Assembly (NCBI GenBank): GCA_019753175.1
Contig: JAIELK010000001.1
Location: 16,180 to 80,179 of the forward strand
From: Hyphomonadaceae bacterium
Lineage (GTDB): Bacteria > Pseudomonadota > Alphaproteobacteria > Caulobacterales > Aquidulcibacteraceae
Direction: 5' to 3'
Length of the DNA: 64,000 bases
Position numbers and translations under genes: made by a program. Under the pieces are notes generated by a model that ran no database searches, was not told where the DNA came from, and worked only from the letters and a program-made list of their open reading frames with translations. Positions 20,489 to 29,415 of the stretch are shown here, piece after piece; position 1 is the first letter of the stretch, and each line of letters opens with the position of its first letter.

Positions 20489-20600
20489 CTGTCATCCCGG
20501 ACGCGCGAAGCGCGATCCGGGACCCAGGAGATCGTAGGGTGCCGCGTTGGCCTTTGGGTCCCGGCTCTACGCCGCTCACGCGGCTCCGGCCGGGATGACG
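20489..20600. repeat. Inverted palindromic repeat pair overlapping the 3' end of murC
   Basis: The left unit, 20492-20526, reads TCATCCCGGA-CGCGC, loop GAA, GCGCG-ATCCGGGACCCA. The right unit, 20555-20600, is its inverse: TGGGTCCCGG at the left, a GCCGC/GCGGC stem in the middle, and CCGGGATGACGG at the right. Together they form a BIME-like pair like those at 3150 and 30822. The right unit contains the last nine codons and the stop codon of murC. Between the HAD gene and murC such a structure could also act as a transcript 3' end or an RNA-stability element. Confidence 0.88.
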
Positions 20601-22021
20601 GCAGTGTTTGCGATCACCCCCCCCAACTTCCCCGGCAGCGCATTCGCATACGCGGTGATATCCCCGGCGCCCAGGCACACGACGATATCGCCCGGCTTTG
20701 CTTCCTCGCGCACGAAATCGGCCAGCGCGTCCAGGCTCGCAAGCTTGCGCGCGTCGCGGTGGCCGTGGCTTTTCAGGCTGGCGGCGAGCGCATCGGCGCT
20801 GATCCCTTCGATCGGCGCCTCGCCGGCGGGGTAGACATCCGCCACCGCGGCGATGTCGGCGTCGTTGAAGCAGGTGGAGAAATCCTTGAACAAGTCGCGC
20901 AGGCGCGTGTAGCGATGGGGCTGTACAACAGCCAGCACACGGCCTTCGGTCATCTCGCGCGCGGCCGAGAGCACGGCGGCGATTTCCACCGGATGGTGGG
21001 CGTAATCGTCGATGATGCGCACGTCGTTCCAAGTGCCGGTGGTGGTGAAGCGCCGCTTCACACCGGCGAACTTCTTCAGCCCCTTGCGGATGCCGTCGTC
21101 GGTGACGCCCAGCTCGCGGGCCACCGCGATCGCAGCAACGGCGTTCTGCACATTGTGCCGCCCCGCCACCGGCAAAAACAAATCGTGGAGCGTTACCCCC
21201 GGGCCTTCGCCCTTGCGCCGCGCCACAACGTCGAACGTCGAGCCGTCGCGCGACGGGCGCACATTGACTGCGCACACATCGGCCTGCGGATTGAAGCCGT
21301 AGGAAATGACGCGCCGGTCGCGCACTTGCGCCGCCAACGCCTGCACCTGGGGATGATCGAGGCACATCACCGCAAAGCCGTAGAATGGGATGTTTTCCAC
21401 GAAGGTCTGGTAGGCCGCGTTCATGGCTTCGACAGTGCCGTAATGGTCGAGGTGCTCAGCGTCCATATTGGTGACCACCACCGCGGTGGCGCGCAGGCGC
21501 GTGAAGGTGCCGTCGCTTTCGTCGGCCTCCACCACCATCCATTCGCCCTCGCCCATGCGCGCGTTCGCGCCGTAGGCGTTGATGATGCCGCCGTTGATGA
21601 CGGTGGGATCCTTGCCTCCGGCGTCGAGCAGCGCTGCGATCATGGAGGTGGTGGTGGTTTTGCCGTGGGTGCCGCCGATCGCCACCGTCCACTTTAGCCG
21701 CATGATTTCGGCCAGCATCTCCGCGCGCTTTACGATCGGGACGCCGCGCGCACGCGCGGCGTCGGTTTCGGGATTGCCGTTCTTGATGGCGGAGGACACC
21801 ACCACGACGCCCGCATGCGCGGCGTTCTCGGCCTTGTGGCCGATCAACACCCTTATTCCTTGCGCACGCAGACGCTCGGTATTGGCGCTCTCCTTGGCGT
21901 CCGAGCCCGTGACCTCGTAGCCGAGATTTTTCATCACCGCGGCGATGCCGGACATGCCAATGCCGCCGATGCCGACGAAATGAATGGGGCCGGTGTCGAA
22001 CGGAATGGCGCGGCGCAGCAT
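20576..22021 (-). CDS. murC: UDP-N-acetylmuramate--L-alanine ligase MurC
   Basis: MurC adds L-Ala to UDP-MurNAc, the first step of stem-peptide synthesis. The 481-residue protein has the Rossmann start [15 protein letters not shown], the ATP loop [39 protein letters not shown] and the C-terminal domain motifs [13 protein letters not shown] and [14 protein letters not shown]. The start is ATG at 22021 ([14 protein letters not shown]); 13 further codons upstream lack support. The last residues ([10 protein letters not shown]) are encoded by a palindromic repeat that overlaps the end of the gene, so the natural C-terminus has probably been replaced. murG lies 2.5 kb upstream, beyond the sigma-factor operon and a plus-strand lipoprotein gene. 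Confidence 0.95.
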   Translation of the reverse strand: MLRRAIPFDTGPIHFVGIGGIGMSGIAAVMKNLGYEVTGSDAKESANTERLRAQGIRVLIGHKAENAAHAGVVVVSSAIKNGNPETDAARARGVPIVKRAEMLAEIMRLKWTVAIGGTHGKTTTTSMIAALLDAGGKDPTVINGGIINAYGANARMGEGEWMVVEADESDGTFTRLRATAVVVTNMDAEHLDHYGTVEAMNAAYQTFVENIPFYGFAVMCLDHPQVQALAAQVRDRRVISYGFNPQADVCAVNVRPSRDGSTFDVVARRKGEGPGVTLHDLFLPVAGRHNVQNAVAAIAVARELGVTDDGIRKGLKKFAGVKRRFTTTGTWNDVRIIDDYAHHPVEIAAVLSAAREMTEGRVLAVVQPHRYTRLRDLFKDFSTCFNDADIAAVADVYPAGEAPIEGISADALAASLKSHGHRDARKLASLDALADFVREEAKPGDIVVCLGAGDITAYANALPGKLGGVIANTAVIPAGAA

Positions 22022-22124
22022 GGGATCAGTCTCGCAAAAAGGGGCCATCGCCCACAACCTTCGGTTTGACCTTTGTTAACCTTAGGATGCGATGACTCAA
22101 GCTGCACTCTAGGGACGGAAACAG

Positions 22125-23231
22125 ATGTACTTCAAGCTGATGGTCGGCGCCTCGCTGCTGTGCTTGGGAGCTGCTGGCTGTGCCTCCACTGAGGACGTGC
22201 GCGCCATGCAGCGGCCGGAGTTGCCCCCGACTCATGTGGCGCTCGCAGATAGCAATTCGCTCCTTCACGAAAACATCGCGATCTACGAGATCGCGGGAGC
22301 GCCTGAGTTTCGGCTGTTCGATGGCGGCGCAGTCATCACGACGAGACCGACGCGAGCGGATGTCGCGACCATGCTCCAGTCTTGGCTGTCAAACGCCGAT
22401 ATGCTGTCCGAAAACATCGGCGAGGCAGACTACCTTCTCACAGTTCGTTTTACGGATCTCCGTGGTCCCGATGTCATTCCGTTCACCGATAAGCGCGCGC
22501 GGGCAAGCGTCGAATATGTCCTTGAGAGACGTCAATGCGTCCAAAGCCGGGAGCCGCGCGAAAGCTGCACGCTGTTCGCCGGCTCGTATCAGGCGCAGTT
22601 GCAAGCACGTATGCCAGGCGTCACCCAGGAAATGGTGCGGGGGGCGATCGCGTCGGGATTGATTGGCGTCGCTGTCGCATCTGAAGTCAGCAACTCAGAA
22701 GACGCGGGCGGAGCGGCGGCGGCGGTCGGGGGCGCGCTAGGTCTCGGCTCAGCGGGATTCGCTTCCGTGCACGACACGCTGCTTTGGGATTGGCCGGAGG
22801 CAAGCGCACACGCAGCCCCGCGCTTGGCTGACGGGCTAGGTTTGGGGATCGTTCTAGGCGCTGCCGCTGCAGGGTACGGAGACGGTGTTGTAAGCGAGCC
22901 TGCTGCGCGCTGGAGAGGCGGAGTTGCTGGCGCCGCGATCGGTTTCCTAGCGGCTGCGCCCGCTGGCCGAAGAGTCGAGCGCTGGGACGACATCGCCACG
23001 CCCGGCGCATTCAACGGCACACATCGTCGCCACCAGGCCGTGGCAGGCATGATGCGCCAGCATTTCAATCGGTTCCTGTTCGATCTCGACGAAGCTGATC
23101 TGATCACCATCCGCGACGCCGTGGCCTGCTCCGAACTCAACCCGAACGGCTATAGACCGGCGCTCATCACATCCACCGCAAGTGCAGTTGCATACGATTG
23201 CCCCATCGGTGAGACGCGTCGCGTTAGTTGA
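22125..23231 (+). CDS. Predicted lipoprotein with glycine-rich membrane segments, unknown function
   Basis: 368 residues with a lipoprotein signal (MYFKLMVGASLLCLGAAGC, lipobox G-A-A-G-C19). Residues 90-170 form a mixed alpha/beta domain with four Cys (RRQCVQ..., RESCTLF) and the phrase YLLTVRFTDLRGP. Residues 175-275 contain two Gly/Ala-rich stretches (GAIASGLIGVAVAS, GGAAAAVGGALGLGSAG, LGLGIVLGAAAAGYGDG) of the glycine-zipper kind. It is plus-strand, divergent from murC and convergent with the sigma-factor operon, so it interrupts the usual murG-murC neighbourhood. Codon use looks slightly less GC-biased than that of the mur genes. No family is recognised. Confidence 0.72.
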   Translation: MYFKLMVGASLLCLGAAGCASTEDVRAMQRPELPPTHVALADSNSLLHENIAIYEIAGAPEFRLFDGGAVITTRPTRADVATMLQSWLSNADMLSENIGEADYLLTVRFTDLRGPDVIPFTDKRARASVEYVLERRQCVQSREPRESCTLFAGSYQAQLQARMPGVTQEMVRGAIASGLIGVAVASEVSNSEDAGGAAAAVGGALGLGSAGFASVHDTLLWDWPEASAHAAPRLADGLGLGIVLGAAAAGYGDGVVSEPAARWRGGVAGAAIGFLAAAPAGRRVERWDDIATPGAFNGTHRRHQAVAGMMRQHFNRFLFDLDEADLITIRDAVACSELNPNGYRPALITSTASAVAYDCPIGETRRVS

Positions 23232-23239
23232 CGCGCCAC

Positions 23240-23563
23240 CTAAAGACGCAGCAGCGCGCGCGAGCGCGCCAGCGTCGCCGCCGGCCCCTGCGTCGCCAGC
23301 AGCGCCACAAGATAGCCCGCGACGATCGCGCCAGCGCTCGCCAGCAGCGGCTGCACGTCAGCGGCCGTCATGCCGAAGGCCCCGGCAAGCGGAGCGATGA
23401 GCCCGACGCCGGTGAAGGCCGCGATCAGCTTCAAGCCGCGGATGGCCGCGGCGCGGCGCTTGCGCTTCAGCGCCACGCGCGCGAGCACGTCGATGCGAAA
23501 ACCGGGATCGGGCGTCTTTGGCGCCTCGCCCAGCAATGCAGCCAGGGTGATGTCGTTGGTCAT
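23240..23563 (-). CDS. Small membrane protein encoded after the ECF sigma factor (anti-sigma candidate)
   Basis: 107 residues: a short cytoplasmic N-terminus (MTNDITLAALLGEAPKTPDP), a basic stretch (KRKRRAAAIRG) and two hydrophobic helices (LKLIAAFTGVGLIAPLAGAF and LLASAGAIVAGYLVALLAT). Its start overlaps the stop of the sigma-factor gene by 4 bases (ATGA), so the two are translationally coupled. Small membrane proteins in this position are often anti-sigma factors, but no zinc-binding anti-sigma motif (HxxxCxxC) is visible, so the role is an inference from position. Confidence 0.7.
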   Translation of the reverse strand: MTNDITLAALLGEAPKTPDPGFRIDVLARVALKRKRRAAAIRGLKLIAAFTGVGLIAPLAGAFGMTAADVQPLLASAGAIVAGYLVALLATQGPAATLARSRALLRL

Positions 23564-24105
23564 GACTGCGTCTCCGTAACAAGTCCAAGCGCGGCCTGCA
23601 AACGCGCACGGCCGCGCTGAACGTGCGATTTCACCGTGCCGAGCGGCAGCTTGAGCGCTTCGGCAGCCTCGGCGTGGGTGAATTCCTGACCCAGGCAGAG
23701 CGCCAGCACGGCGCGCTGATCCTCTGGCAGCTCGTCTATGGCGCGGCGCAGTGCAAGGCGTTGGGCGCTGCGATCGTGGGGATCACTCGCGCCATCCTCA
23801 AGCATCGCATATGCGTCTTCGCGCGCCATTCTTCGCGCGCCGGCTCGACGCGCGCGCCGCCAGTACTGGAACGCCACGCCGCAGATGAAGGTTCGCAGCC
23901 GCGAGCCGCCGTCATAGCGCGCCAGCACTTCCCAGGTGCGCGCAAACGCGTCCTGCGCCAGATCGTCCGCGTCTGCGGCGTTACCCGTCAGCCGGCGCAG
24001 GAACGCCCGCACCGCCGACTGGTTGGCGTCCACCAATTGACCGTAGGCGCGCATGTCGCCGTTGCGCGCGAGACGGACGAGGCGCGCCTCTTCGGCGGCG
24101 TCCAT
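23560..24105 (-). CDS. ECF-type RNA polymerase sigma factor
   Basis: 181 residues with sigma region 2 (AYGQLVDANQSAVRAFLRRLTGNAADADDLAQDAFARTWEVL, which has the DADDLAQDAF core-binding motif) and region 4 (LPEDQRAVLALCLGQEFTHAEAAEALKLPLGTVKSHVQRGRARL, a helix-turn-helix for the -35 element). There is no region 1 or 3, which defines the ECF class. It lies in a three-gene operon: a 131-residue membrane protein 6 bases upstream and the small coupled membrane protein downstream. The operon is placed directly after murG, so it may share the murG transcript or respond to envelope stress. The target promoters are not identifiable from this window. Confidence 0.9.
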   Translation of the reverse strand: MDAAEEARLVRLARNGDMRAYGQLVDANQSAVRAFLRRLTGNAADADDLAQDAFARTWEVLARYDGGSRLRTFICGVAFQYWRRARRAGARRMAREDAYAMLEDGASDPHDRSAQRLALRRAIDELPEDQRAVLALCLGQEFTHAEAAEALKLPLGTVKSHVQRGRARLQAALGLVTETQS

Positions 24106-24111
24106 GGCGGT

Positions 24112-24507
24112 TTACTTCCGCGCCAGGAACATCATCACAAGGCCGCCGAGCGCCATCACGCCCATGCCCGCCGCCACCGCAAGGAAAATCCAAGCCCAAT
24201 CCTCAGTCGGGTGGATGAACCAGTAGGCGATGCCAAAGCCTGTCGCGAGCGCGGCGAAGGTGAAGAACGTCCAGCCGCTGTCGTGAAAGCGCGATCGCGG
24301 CGATGTCGTGACGCCGTCTTCGTCCCAGTCCTTCGCCGCAAGCTTCAGCAGTTCGGGCGGCGGCTCTTTACCCTGGTCGGTGTAGGTCTTGATCAGATCG
24401 ATCACATTGCGCGTGCGGCGTTCGCTGGTGAACCCACCTGAAACGGCCATGACCATCCCGAAGATCGGGAAGATCAGCCACCAGAAATCCCGAAACAGCT
24501 CTTCCAT
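24112..24507 (-). CDS. Small inner-membrane protein upstream of the ECF sigma factor
   Basis: 131 residues: an N-terminal helix (WWLIFPIFGMVMAVSG), a soluble segment (residues about 25-75, containing DLIKTYTDQGKEPPPELLKLA) and two further hydrophobic helices. The GKEPPPELL phrase recalls the DUF6249-like small membrane proteins that often precede ECF sigma genes in Caulobacterales; I give this as a resemblance only. GGGAGAG precedes the ATG at 24507; a GTG one codon upstream is possible. It lies 62 bases after murG and 6 bases before the sigma gene, so the three small genes form one operon. Confidence 0.72.
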   Translation of the reverse strand: MEELFRDFWWLIFPIFGMVMAVSGGFTSERRTRNVIDLIKTYTDQGKEPPPELLKLAAKDWDEDGVTTSPRSRFHDSGWTFFTFAALATGFGIAYWFIHPTEDWAWIFLAVAAGMGVMALGGLVMMFLARK

Positions 24508-24572
24508 CACACTCTCCCAGAGGCGGCTTCACACTCTACCGCCGCCGAGACCAGTCCTGGATGCGGACGCTT

Positions 24573-25664
24573 TCAAGCCGCAACGCTCTCGGCCAAATCG
24601 GCCAGGGTCTTGGCGGCGTCCGGCCTGGCCGCGGCGCGGGCAGCGGCGGCGCGAACGGCGAGCCCATGGGGGTCCCCCAGGCGCTGTTCCAGGAGAAGAG
24701 CGAGCGCCTCAGGCGTGAATTGAGCTTCCGAGAGGACATCGGCCGCGCCGACCGACGTCAAGCCAGCCGCATTGGCCGTCTGGTGGTCGTCCGCGGCGGC
24801 GGCGAAGGGCACGAGGATGGCTGGCCGGCCGGCCACTTGCAGCTCGGTGACCGTGGACGCGCCTGCCCGGGCGATCACCAGATGCGCCGCCGAAAGCCGT
24901 TCGCCCATGTTGTTGAAGAAGGCGGAGACCTCGGCCCTCACGCCAGCCTCGCGATAGGCGGATCGGACCTCCTCGACCTGTTCCTCACGCGCCTGCTGCA
25001 CCACTGTCAGCCGCGCGCGCAACGCTTCTGGCAACAAGGTCACCGCCACCGGGATCACGTCGCCGAACAGCTTCGCGCCTTGGCTGCCGCCGATCACCAG
25101 CAGATTGAGCGGCCCGCCAGCGGGTGCTTCAGGATACGGCCGCGCGCGCGCTTCAAGGATCGGCAGCCGCACCGGATTACCAACGACACGTTTTCGGTTT
25201 GCCGCTTGCTGCGGCAAGCCGTCGAGCCGTTCGAAACCACTGGCGACAATCGCAGCGCTCGAAGCGAGCGCGCGATTGACGCGACCGAGCACCGAGTTCT
25301 GCTCGTGGATGAGGATCGGGACTTTGTGCGCACGCGCCGCCATCAGCGCCGGGAACGAAGGATAGCCGCCAAAACCCGCGACCAATGCCGGGCGCGTTTC
25401 GCGGAAGCGCGCCTTGGCTTCGCCAACGCCGCGCCAAATCTTCAACGCCGCCGGCAACGCCTTCAGCGGATGCAGCGTGGGCGACGCGGCGGCGACATCC
25501 TCGACGCGCTCGGCGGGAAAGTGTTCCGCATAACGCCGTCCGCGCGCATCCGTCATCAGCACCACGCGCCAGCCGCGCTGCCGCATTTCCTCGGCAAACG
25601 CCGCCGCTGGGAAGAGATGTCCGCCGGTGCCCCCCGCGGCAATGACGACAACTCTTTTGCTCAT
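24573..25664 (-). CDS. murG: UDP-GlcNAc:lipid I N-acetylglucosaminyltransferase MurG
   Basis: MurG makes lipid II by adding GlcNAc to lipid I at the cytoplasmic face of the inner membrane. The 363-residue GT-B protein has VVVIAAGGTGGHLFPAAAFAE (acceptor site glycine loop), AGFGGYPSFPALMAA, HEQNSVLGRVNR, the second glycine loop LLVIGGSQGAKLF, and the donor site IARAGASTVTELQVAGRPAILVPF...DHQTANA. The start ATG overlaps the ftsW stop by 4 bases. The next same-strand gene, murC, is displaced 2.5 kb downstream. Confidence 0.95.
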   Translation of the reverse strand: MSKRVVVIAAGGTGGHLFPAAAFAEEMRQRGWRVVLMTDARGRRYAEHFPAERVEDVAAASPTLHPLKALPAALKIWRGVGEAKARFRETRPALVAGFGGYPSFPALMAARAHKVPILIHEQNSVLGRVNRALASSAAIVASGFERLDGLPQQAANRKRVVGNPVRLPILEARARPYPEAPAGGPLNLLVIGGSQGAKLFGDVIPVAVTLLPEALRARLTVVQQAREEQVEEVRSAYREAGVRAEVSAFFNNMGERLSAAHLVIARAGASTVTELQVAGRPAILVPFAAAADDHQTANAAGLTSVGAADVLSEAQFTPEALALLLEQRLGDPHGLAVRAAAARAAARPDAAKTLADLAESVAA

Positions 25665-26806
25665 GAGGCAAAGCGTCCTGAGTCGCTGGTCAGAAAGGCG
25701 CCTGGCCGGTTGCGCAACAGCGACAAGCAGAAGCCGAGCGCAAGCGCCGACCCGATCATCGAAGAGCCGCCAAACGAGATGAACGGCAAGGTCATGCCTT
25801 TCGCCGGCAGCAAGCTCAAATTCACCGCGATGTGAATAGCCGCTTGCGAGACGAGCAACGTGATGAGTCCCGCCGCGGCGAGCTGCTCAAACGGCATGTT
25901 CAGCCGGCTCGCGCGGGAAAGCCCGCGAAACGCCAGCGCGCCAAACAGCAGCACCAGGCCCAGCGAAGCCAGCAAGCCGAATTCCTCGGCCGCGACCGCA
26001 AAGACAAAGTCCGCGTGCGCATCGGGCAGCGAACGCTTGATGACGCCCTCTCCGGGTCCGCGGCCGAAAACGCCGCCGGCGGCGATCGCGTCGAGCGCGC
26101 GGTTGACCTGGTAGGCGGCGTCGCCTTCGGGATTGAGAAAGGCGTCGATGCGCACGCGCACATGCGGATAGAAGGTATAGACCGCCCAGGCGCCAAAGCC
26201 GGCCAGCACCGCGCCGCCGAGCAGCCAGCGCAATGCGAGTCCCGACAGGAACAGCATCGGCCCCAGACATAGCGCGAGCAGAGCACTCTGCCCGATGTCC
26301 GGCTGAGCGAGCAACGCCGCCGCGGCCAAGCCAAGCAAACACAGTGACACAAGGCGGCCGGGAAAGCGGGGCGACTTCATCGTTTCGCCGAGCATCCACG
26401 CCCACACCACGATCAGCGCCGGCTTCAGTATCTCCGAGGGCTGCAGCGAAAAGAAGCCGAAATCGAACCAGCGTTGCGCGCCCTTCACCTCCGGACCGAT
26501 CCACGCAGCCAGGGCGCAGAGCGGTAGAAACAGGGCGGCAAGAATGGTCGCAAACCGCCTGATCTGCCGCGGCTCGAGCGCAGCCGCCGCCAACATGACG
26601 ACGATGCCAAGCGCGGCATAGGCCGTCTGCCGTCCGGCGAAATAAAACGCCTCCTCAATGCGGATGCGCGCGGTAGCGACGGGGCTTGAAGCCATAGAAA
26701 ACAGGATGCCCAATCCAATCAGCACGGCGGCGATCGTCAGCAACACCCGATCATAGCTGCGCATGCGGTGCATCGCGGCGGCGACGTTCTCTGCGACAGC
26801 GGTCAT
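25661..26806 (-). CDS. ftsW: Lipid II polymerase FtsW (SEDS family)
   Basis: FtsW polymerises septal glycan strands together with FtsI. The 381-residue form starting at ATG 26806 overlaps the murD stop as ATGA. It has ten hydrophobic segments and the SEDS landmarks: GAQRWFDFGFFSLQPSEILKPALI (the catalytic-region Asp is in a later loop), RVRIDAFLNPEGDAAYQVNRAL, GRGPGEGVIKRSLPDAHADFVFAVAAEEFG and LPFISFGGSSMI. The open frame extends to 26914, but that part overlaps murD and is not membrane-like. GRGPGEG and the PDAHADF loop identify FtsW rather than RodA only together with the genomic position. Confidence 0.94.
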   Translation of the reverse strand: MTAVAENVAAAMHRMRSYDRVLLTIAAVLIGLGILFSMASSPVATARIRIEEAFYFAGRQTAYAALGIVVMLAAAALEPRQIRRFATILAALFLPLCALAAWIGPEVKGAQRWFDFGFFSLQPSEILKPALIVVWAWMLGETMKSPRFPGRLVSLCLLGLAAAALLAQPDIGQSALLALCLGPMLFLSGLALRWLLGGAVLAGFGAWAVYTFYPHVRVRIDAFLNPEGDAAYQVNRALDAIAAGGVFGRGPGEGVIKRSLPDAHADFVFAVAAEEFGLLASLGLVLLFGALAFRGLSRASRLNMPFEQLAAAGLITLLVSQAAIHIAVNLSLLPAKGMTLPFISFGGSSMIGSALALGFCLSLLRNRPGAFLTSDSGRFAS

Positions 26807-28227
26807 GCAGCGTCTCCGTTTTGCGACGCTTGAGACGCAACCAAGCCAGCGACGATGCGTTTGAACTGATCGCCGCGGTCCTCGAAGCTCTTGAATTGAT
26901 CGAACGACGCGCACGCTGGCGATAGCAGCACAACAGGATGCGACTCGCCGGAAGCACGCGCATCGGAGAACGCCTGGGTCACCGCCGTCTCAAGATCGCC
27001 CGCCATCGTGGTCGGGACCTTGCCGCGCAGCACGTCGGAAAAATCGCCAGCCGCCTGCCCGATCAGGTAGGCGCGCGCAATGCGTGGGAAGAAGGGCGCG
27101 AGCTCCTCGATGCCGCCGTCCTTCGCGACGCCGCCAGCAATCCAGTACACGCGCGGAAACACCGCCAGCGCTTGAGCGGCTGCGCCAGCGTTTGTGGCCT
27201 TGGAGTCGTTGATGAAACGCACGCCGTTGACCGACGCCGCCCGCTCCAGACGATGCGGCAAGCCGGCGAAGCTCGACAGAGCCGATGCGATCGCCTTGGC
27301 CTCGACGCCAAGCGCGCGCAACGCCGCGTAGGCCGCCGCCGCGTTCTGCGCGTTGTGCTTGCCGAGCAGAGCCGGCGTACGCGACAGATCGGCGGCGACC
27401 TCCGATCGGCCGCCCAACGCGTCGAACAATTTGTCGCCCAGCGCTGAAACGCCGCGCCCCAGCGCTTTGCCGGCCGAGATCGGTGCAACGTGCCGGACCC
27501 CATCCGACGTCAGCTCCGTGCAGACAGCGGCGCTGGCGTCGTCGTCGACGCCGACAATCGCCCAATCGCCGGCGCCCTGGTTGAGAAAGATCCGCTTCTT
27601 GGCGGCGATGTAGGCGGCCATGTTGCCGTGACGGTCCAAATGGTCCGGCGAAATGTTCAGCCAGACGGCGACGTCGAGCCTCAGCGAACGGGTGATATCG
27701 AGTTGGAACGAGGACAGCTCCAGAATGTAGTACGCGCCGGCATGAAGCGGCGGCAGATCGAGCGCAGCCGCGCCGATGTTTCCGCCCAGACGCACGTCCT
27801 TGCCGACGGCGCTCAAGATGTGCGCGATCAGCGCCGACGTGGTGGACTTCCCATTGGTGCCTGTCACGCCGACCAGTTTCGGGCGGCCGCTCGCGGGCAG
27901 TGCGTTCACCGCGCGCGCGAACAGCTCGATGTCCGACATGATCGGCACGCCCGTCGCTTCCGCCAGCGTGACGACGCGATGCGGTTCTGGAAATGTGAGC
28001 GGCACGCCCGGAGACAGCACAAGCGCTGAAAACGTACGCCAGTCGCGTGCGTTGATGTCGGAGACGGGCACGCCCGCAGCGCTCGCTGCGGCGCGTGTAG
28101 CGTCGCTGTCGTCCCACGCATGTACCCGTGCGCCGCCCGCGGCCAGCGCGCGCGCGGCCGCGAGGCCGGTTCGCGCCAAGCCGAACACGGCAACGTCACG
28201 TCCCTTGAACTCCGTGATCGGGATCAT
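26803..28227 (-). CDS. murD: UDP-N-acetylmuramoyl-L-alanine--D-glutamate ligase MurD
   Basis: MurD adds D-Glu to UDP-MurNAc-L-Ala. The 474-residue protein has the N-terminal Rossmann start VAVFGLARTGLAAARALAAGG, the ATP loop LVGVTGTNGKSTTSALI, the Mur motif NISPDHLDRHG, LLGKHNAQNAAAAYAAL and the C-terminal FINDSKATNAGAA. GGAGGAG lies seven bases before ATG 28227. It starts the ATGA-linked run murD-ftsW-murG. Confidence 0.95.
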   Translation of the reverse strand: MIPITEFKGRDVAVFGLARTGLAAARALAAGGARVHAWDDSDATRAAASAAGVPVSDINARDWRTFSALVLSPGVPLTFPEPHRVVTLAEATGVPIMSDIELFARAVNALPASGRPKLVGVTGTNGKSTTSALIAHILSAVGKDVRLGGNIGAAALDLPPLHAGAYYILELSSFQLDITRSLRLDVAVWLNISPDHLDRHGNMAAYIAAKKRIFLNQGAGDWAIVGVDDDASAAVCTELTSDGVRHVAPISAGKALGRGVSALGDKLFDALGGRSEVAADLSRTPALLGKHNAQNAAAAYAALRALGVEAKAIASALSSFAGLPHRLERAASVNGVRFINDSKATNAGAAAQALAVFPRVYWIAGGVAKDGGIEELAPFFPRIARAYLIGQAAGDFSDVLRGKVPTTMAGDLETAVTQAFSDARASGESHPVVLLSPACASFDQFKSFEDRGDQFKRIVAGLVASQASQNGDAA

Positions 28228-28269
28228 CCGATCTCTCCTCCAGGAAGAGACCTGCGCTGCTTCGCGTCG

Positions 28270-29415
28270 TTAACGCAACTTCAAAGTCGCAAGCCCCGCC
28301 ATCGCAAAGATCACCGAAATAATCCAGAAGCGAATGACGATGGTCGGCTCTTGCCAACCAAGCTTTTCGAAGTGGTGATGGATCGGCGCCATCAGGAAGA
28401 TGCGGCGTCCCGTGCGCTTGTACACCGCAACTTGCAGCATCACCGATAAGGTTTCGAGCACGAACAGACCGCCGACTATGGCGAGGACGATCTCGTGCTT
28501 GCTGGCGACCGCGACGGCGCCGAGCAGCCCGCCGAGCGCAAGTGAACCGGTGTCTCCCATGAACACGCGCGCGGGCGGCGCATTGTACCACAAGAACCCG
28601 AGCGACGCGCCCAGCAGCGCGCCAAGGATGGTGGCGAGTTCGCTCACCCCTTCGACGTGAGGAATGCCGAGATAGGCGGAGTAGTCGACGCGCCCAACCA
28701 AATAGCAGATCATCCCGAACGTCGCTGCGGCGACCATCACCGGGCCGATGGCCAAACCGTCGAGCCCATCGGTGAGGTTCACGGCATTGCCGAAACCGAC
28801 GATCACAATCATCGCAAACACGATGTAGAAGGCGAGCAATTGAATGCCCCACCCGGAGAGGAACGGCAGCGCCACGGCGGTCAGCGGCTCGCCCGCCATC
28901 AACGCCGTCAGAAAGCCCATCACCGTGTGCGTTTCGCCAGGCGTGGTGGCGATCCACTCGGCCGCCAGCATGGCGAGCACGGCGAACAGCGCGATGGCGA
29001 ATTCAAACACAAGGCGCAGCTTCGCCGACAATCCCCCGTGATGCTGTTTGGTGACTTTGGCAAAGTCATCGACAAAGCCGATCGTGCCGAAGCCAAGAGT
29101 CACCGCCAGCACCGCCCACACATAGGCGTTGGACAGATCCGCCCAGAGCAATGAAGAGATGCCGAGGCTGATGAGGATAATCAGCCCGCCCATGGTGGGC
29201 GTGCCCTTCTTGGTGAGCAGATGTCCTTCAGGACCATCGGTCCGGATCGGCTGGCCCTTGCCCTGCTTTTTGCGCAGCCAGGCGATGAAAGGCGCGCCGA
29301 TCGCGAAGGCGATGATCATGGCGGTGAACATCGCGCCGCCGGTGCGGAAAGTGATGTAGTTGAACAGGTTGAAGAATTGCGAGCGCTCTTCGAACTGCCC
29401 CAAGAGCTCTAGCAT
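28270..29415 (-). CDS. mraY: Phospho-N-acetylmuramoyl-pentapeptide transferase MraY
   Basis: MraY transfers phospho-MurNAc-pentapeptide to undecaprenyl phosphate, making lipid I. The 381-residue protein has ten membrane segments and the signature motifs [11 protein letters not shown], the DD motif [23 protein letters not shown] (catalytic Asp region), [14 protein letters not shown] and the [12 protein letters not shown] loop. Its start overlaps the end of murF by 7 bases. Confidence 0.96.
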   Translation of the reverse strand: MLELLGQFEERSQFFNLFNYITFRTGGAMFTAMIIAFAIGAPFIAWLRKKQGKGQPIRTDGPEGHLLTKKGTPTMGGLIILISLGISSLLWADLSNAYVWAVLAVTLGFGTIGFVDDFAKVTKQHHGGLSAKLRLVFEFAIALFAVLAMLAAEWIATTPGETHTVMGFLTALMAGEPLTAVALPFLSGWGIQLLAFYIVFAMIVIVGFGNAVNLTDGLDGLAIGPVMVAAATFGMICYLVGRVDYSAYLGIPHVEGVSELATILGALLGASLGFLWYNAPPARVFMGDTGSLALGGLLGAVAVASKHEIVLAIVGGLFVLETLSVMLQVAVYKRTGRRIFLMAPIHHHFEKLGWQEPTIVIRFWIISVIFAMAGLATLKLR

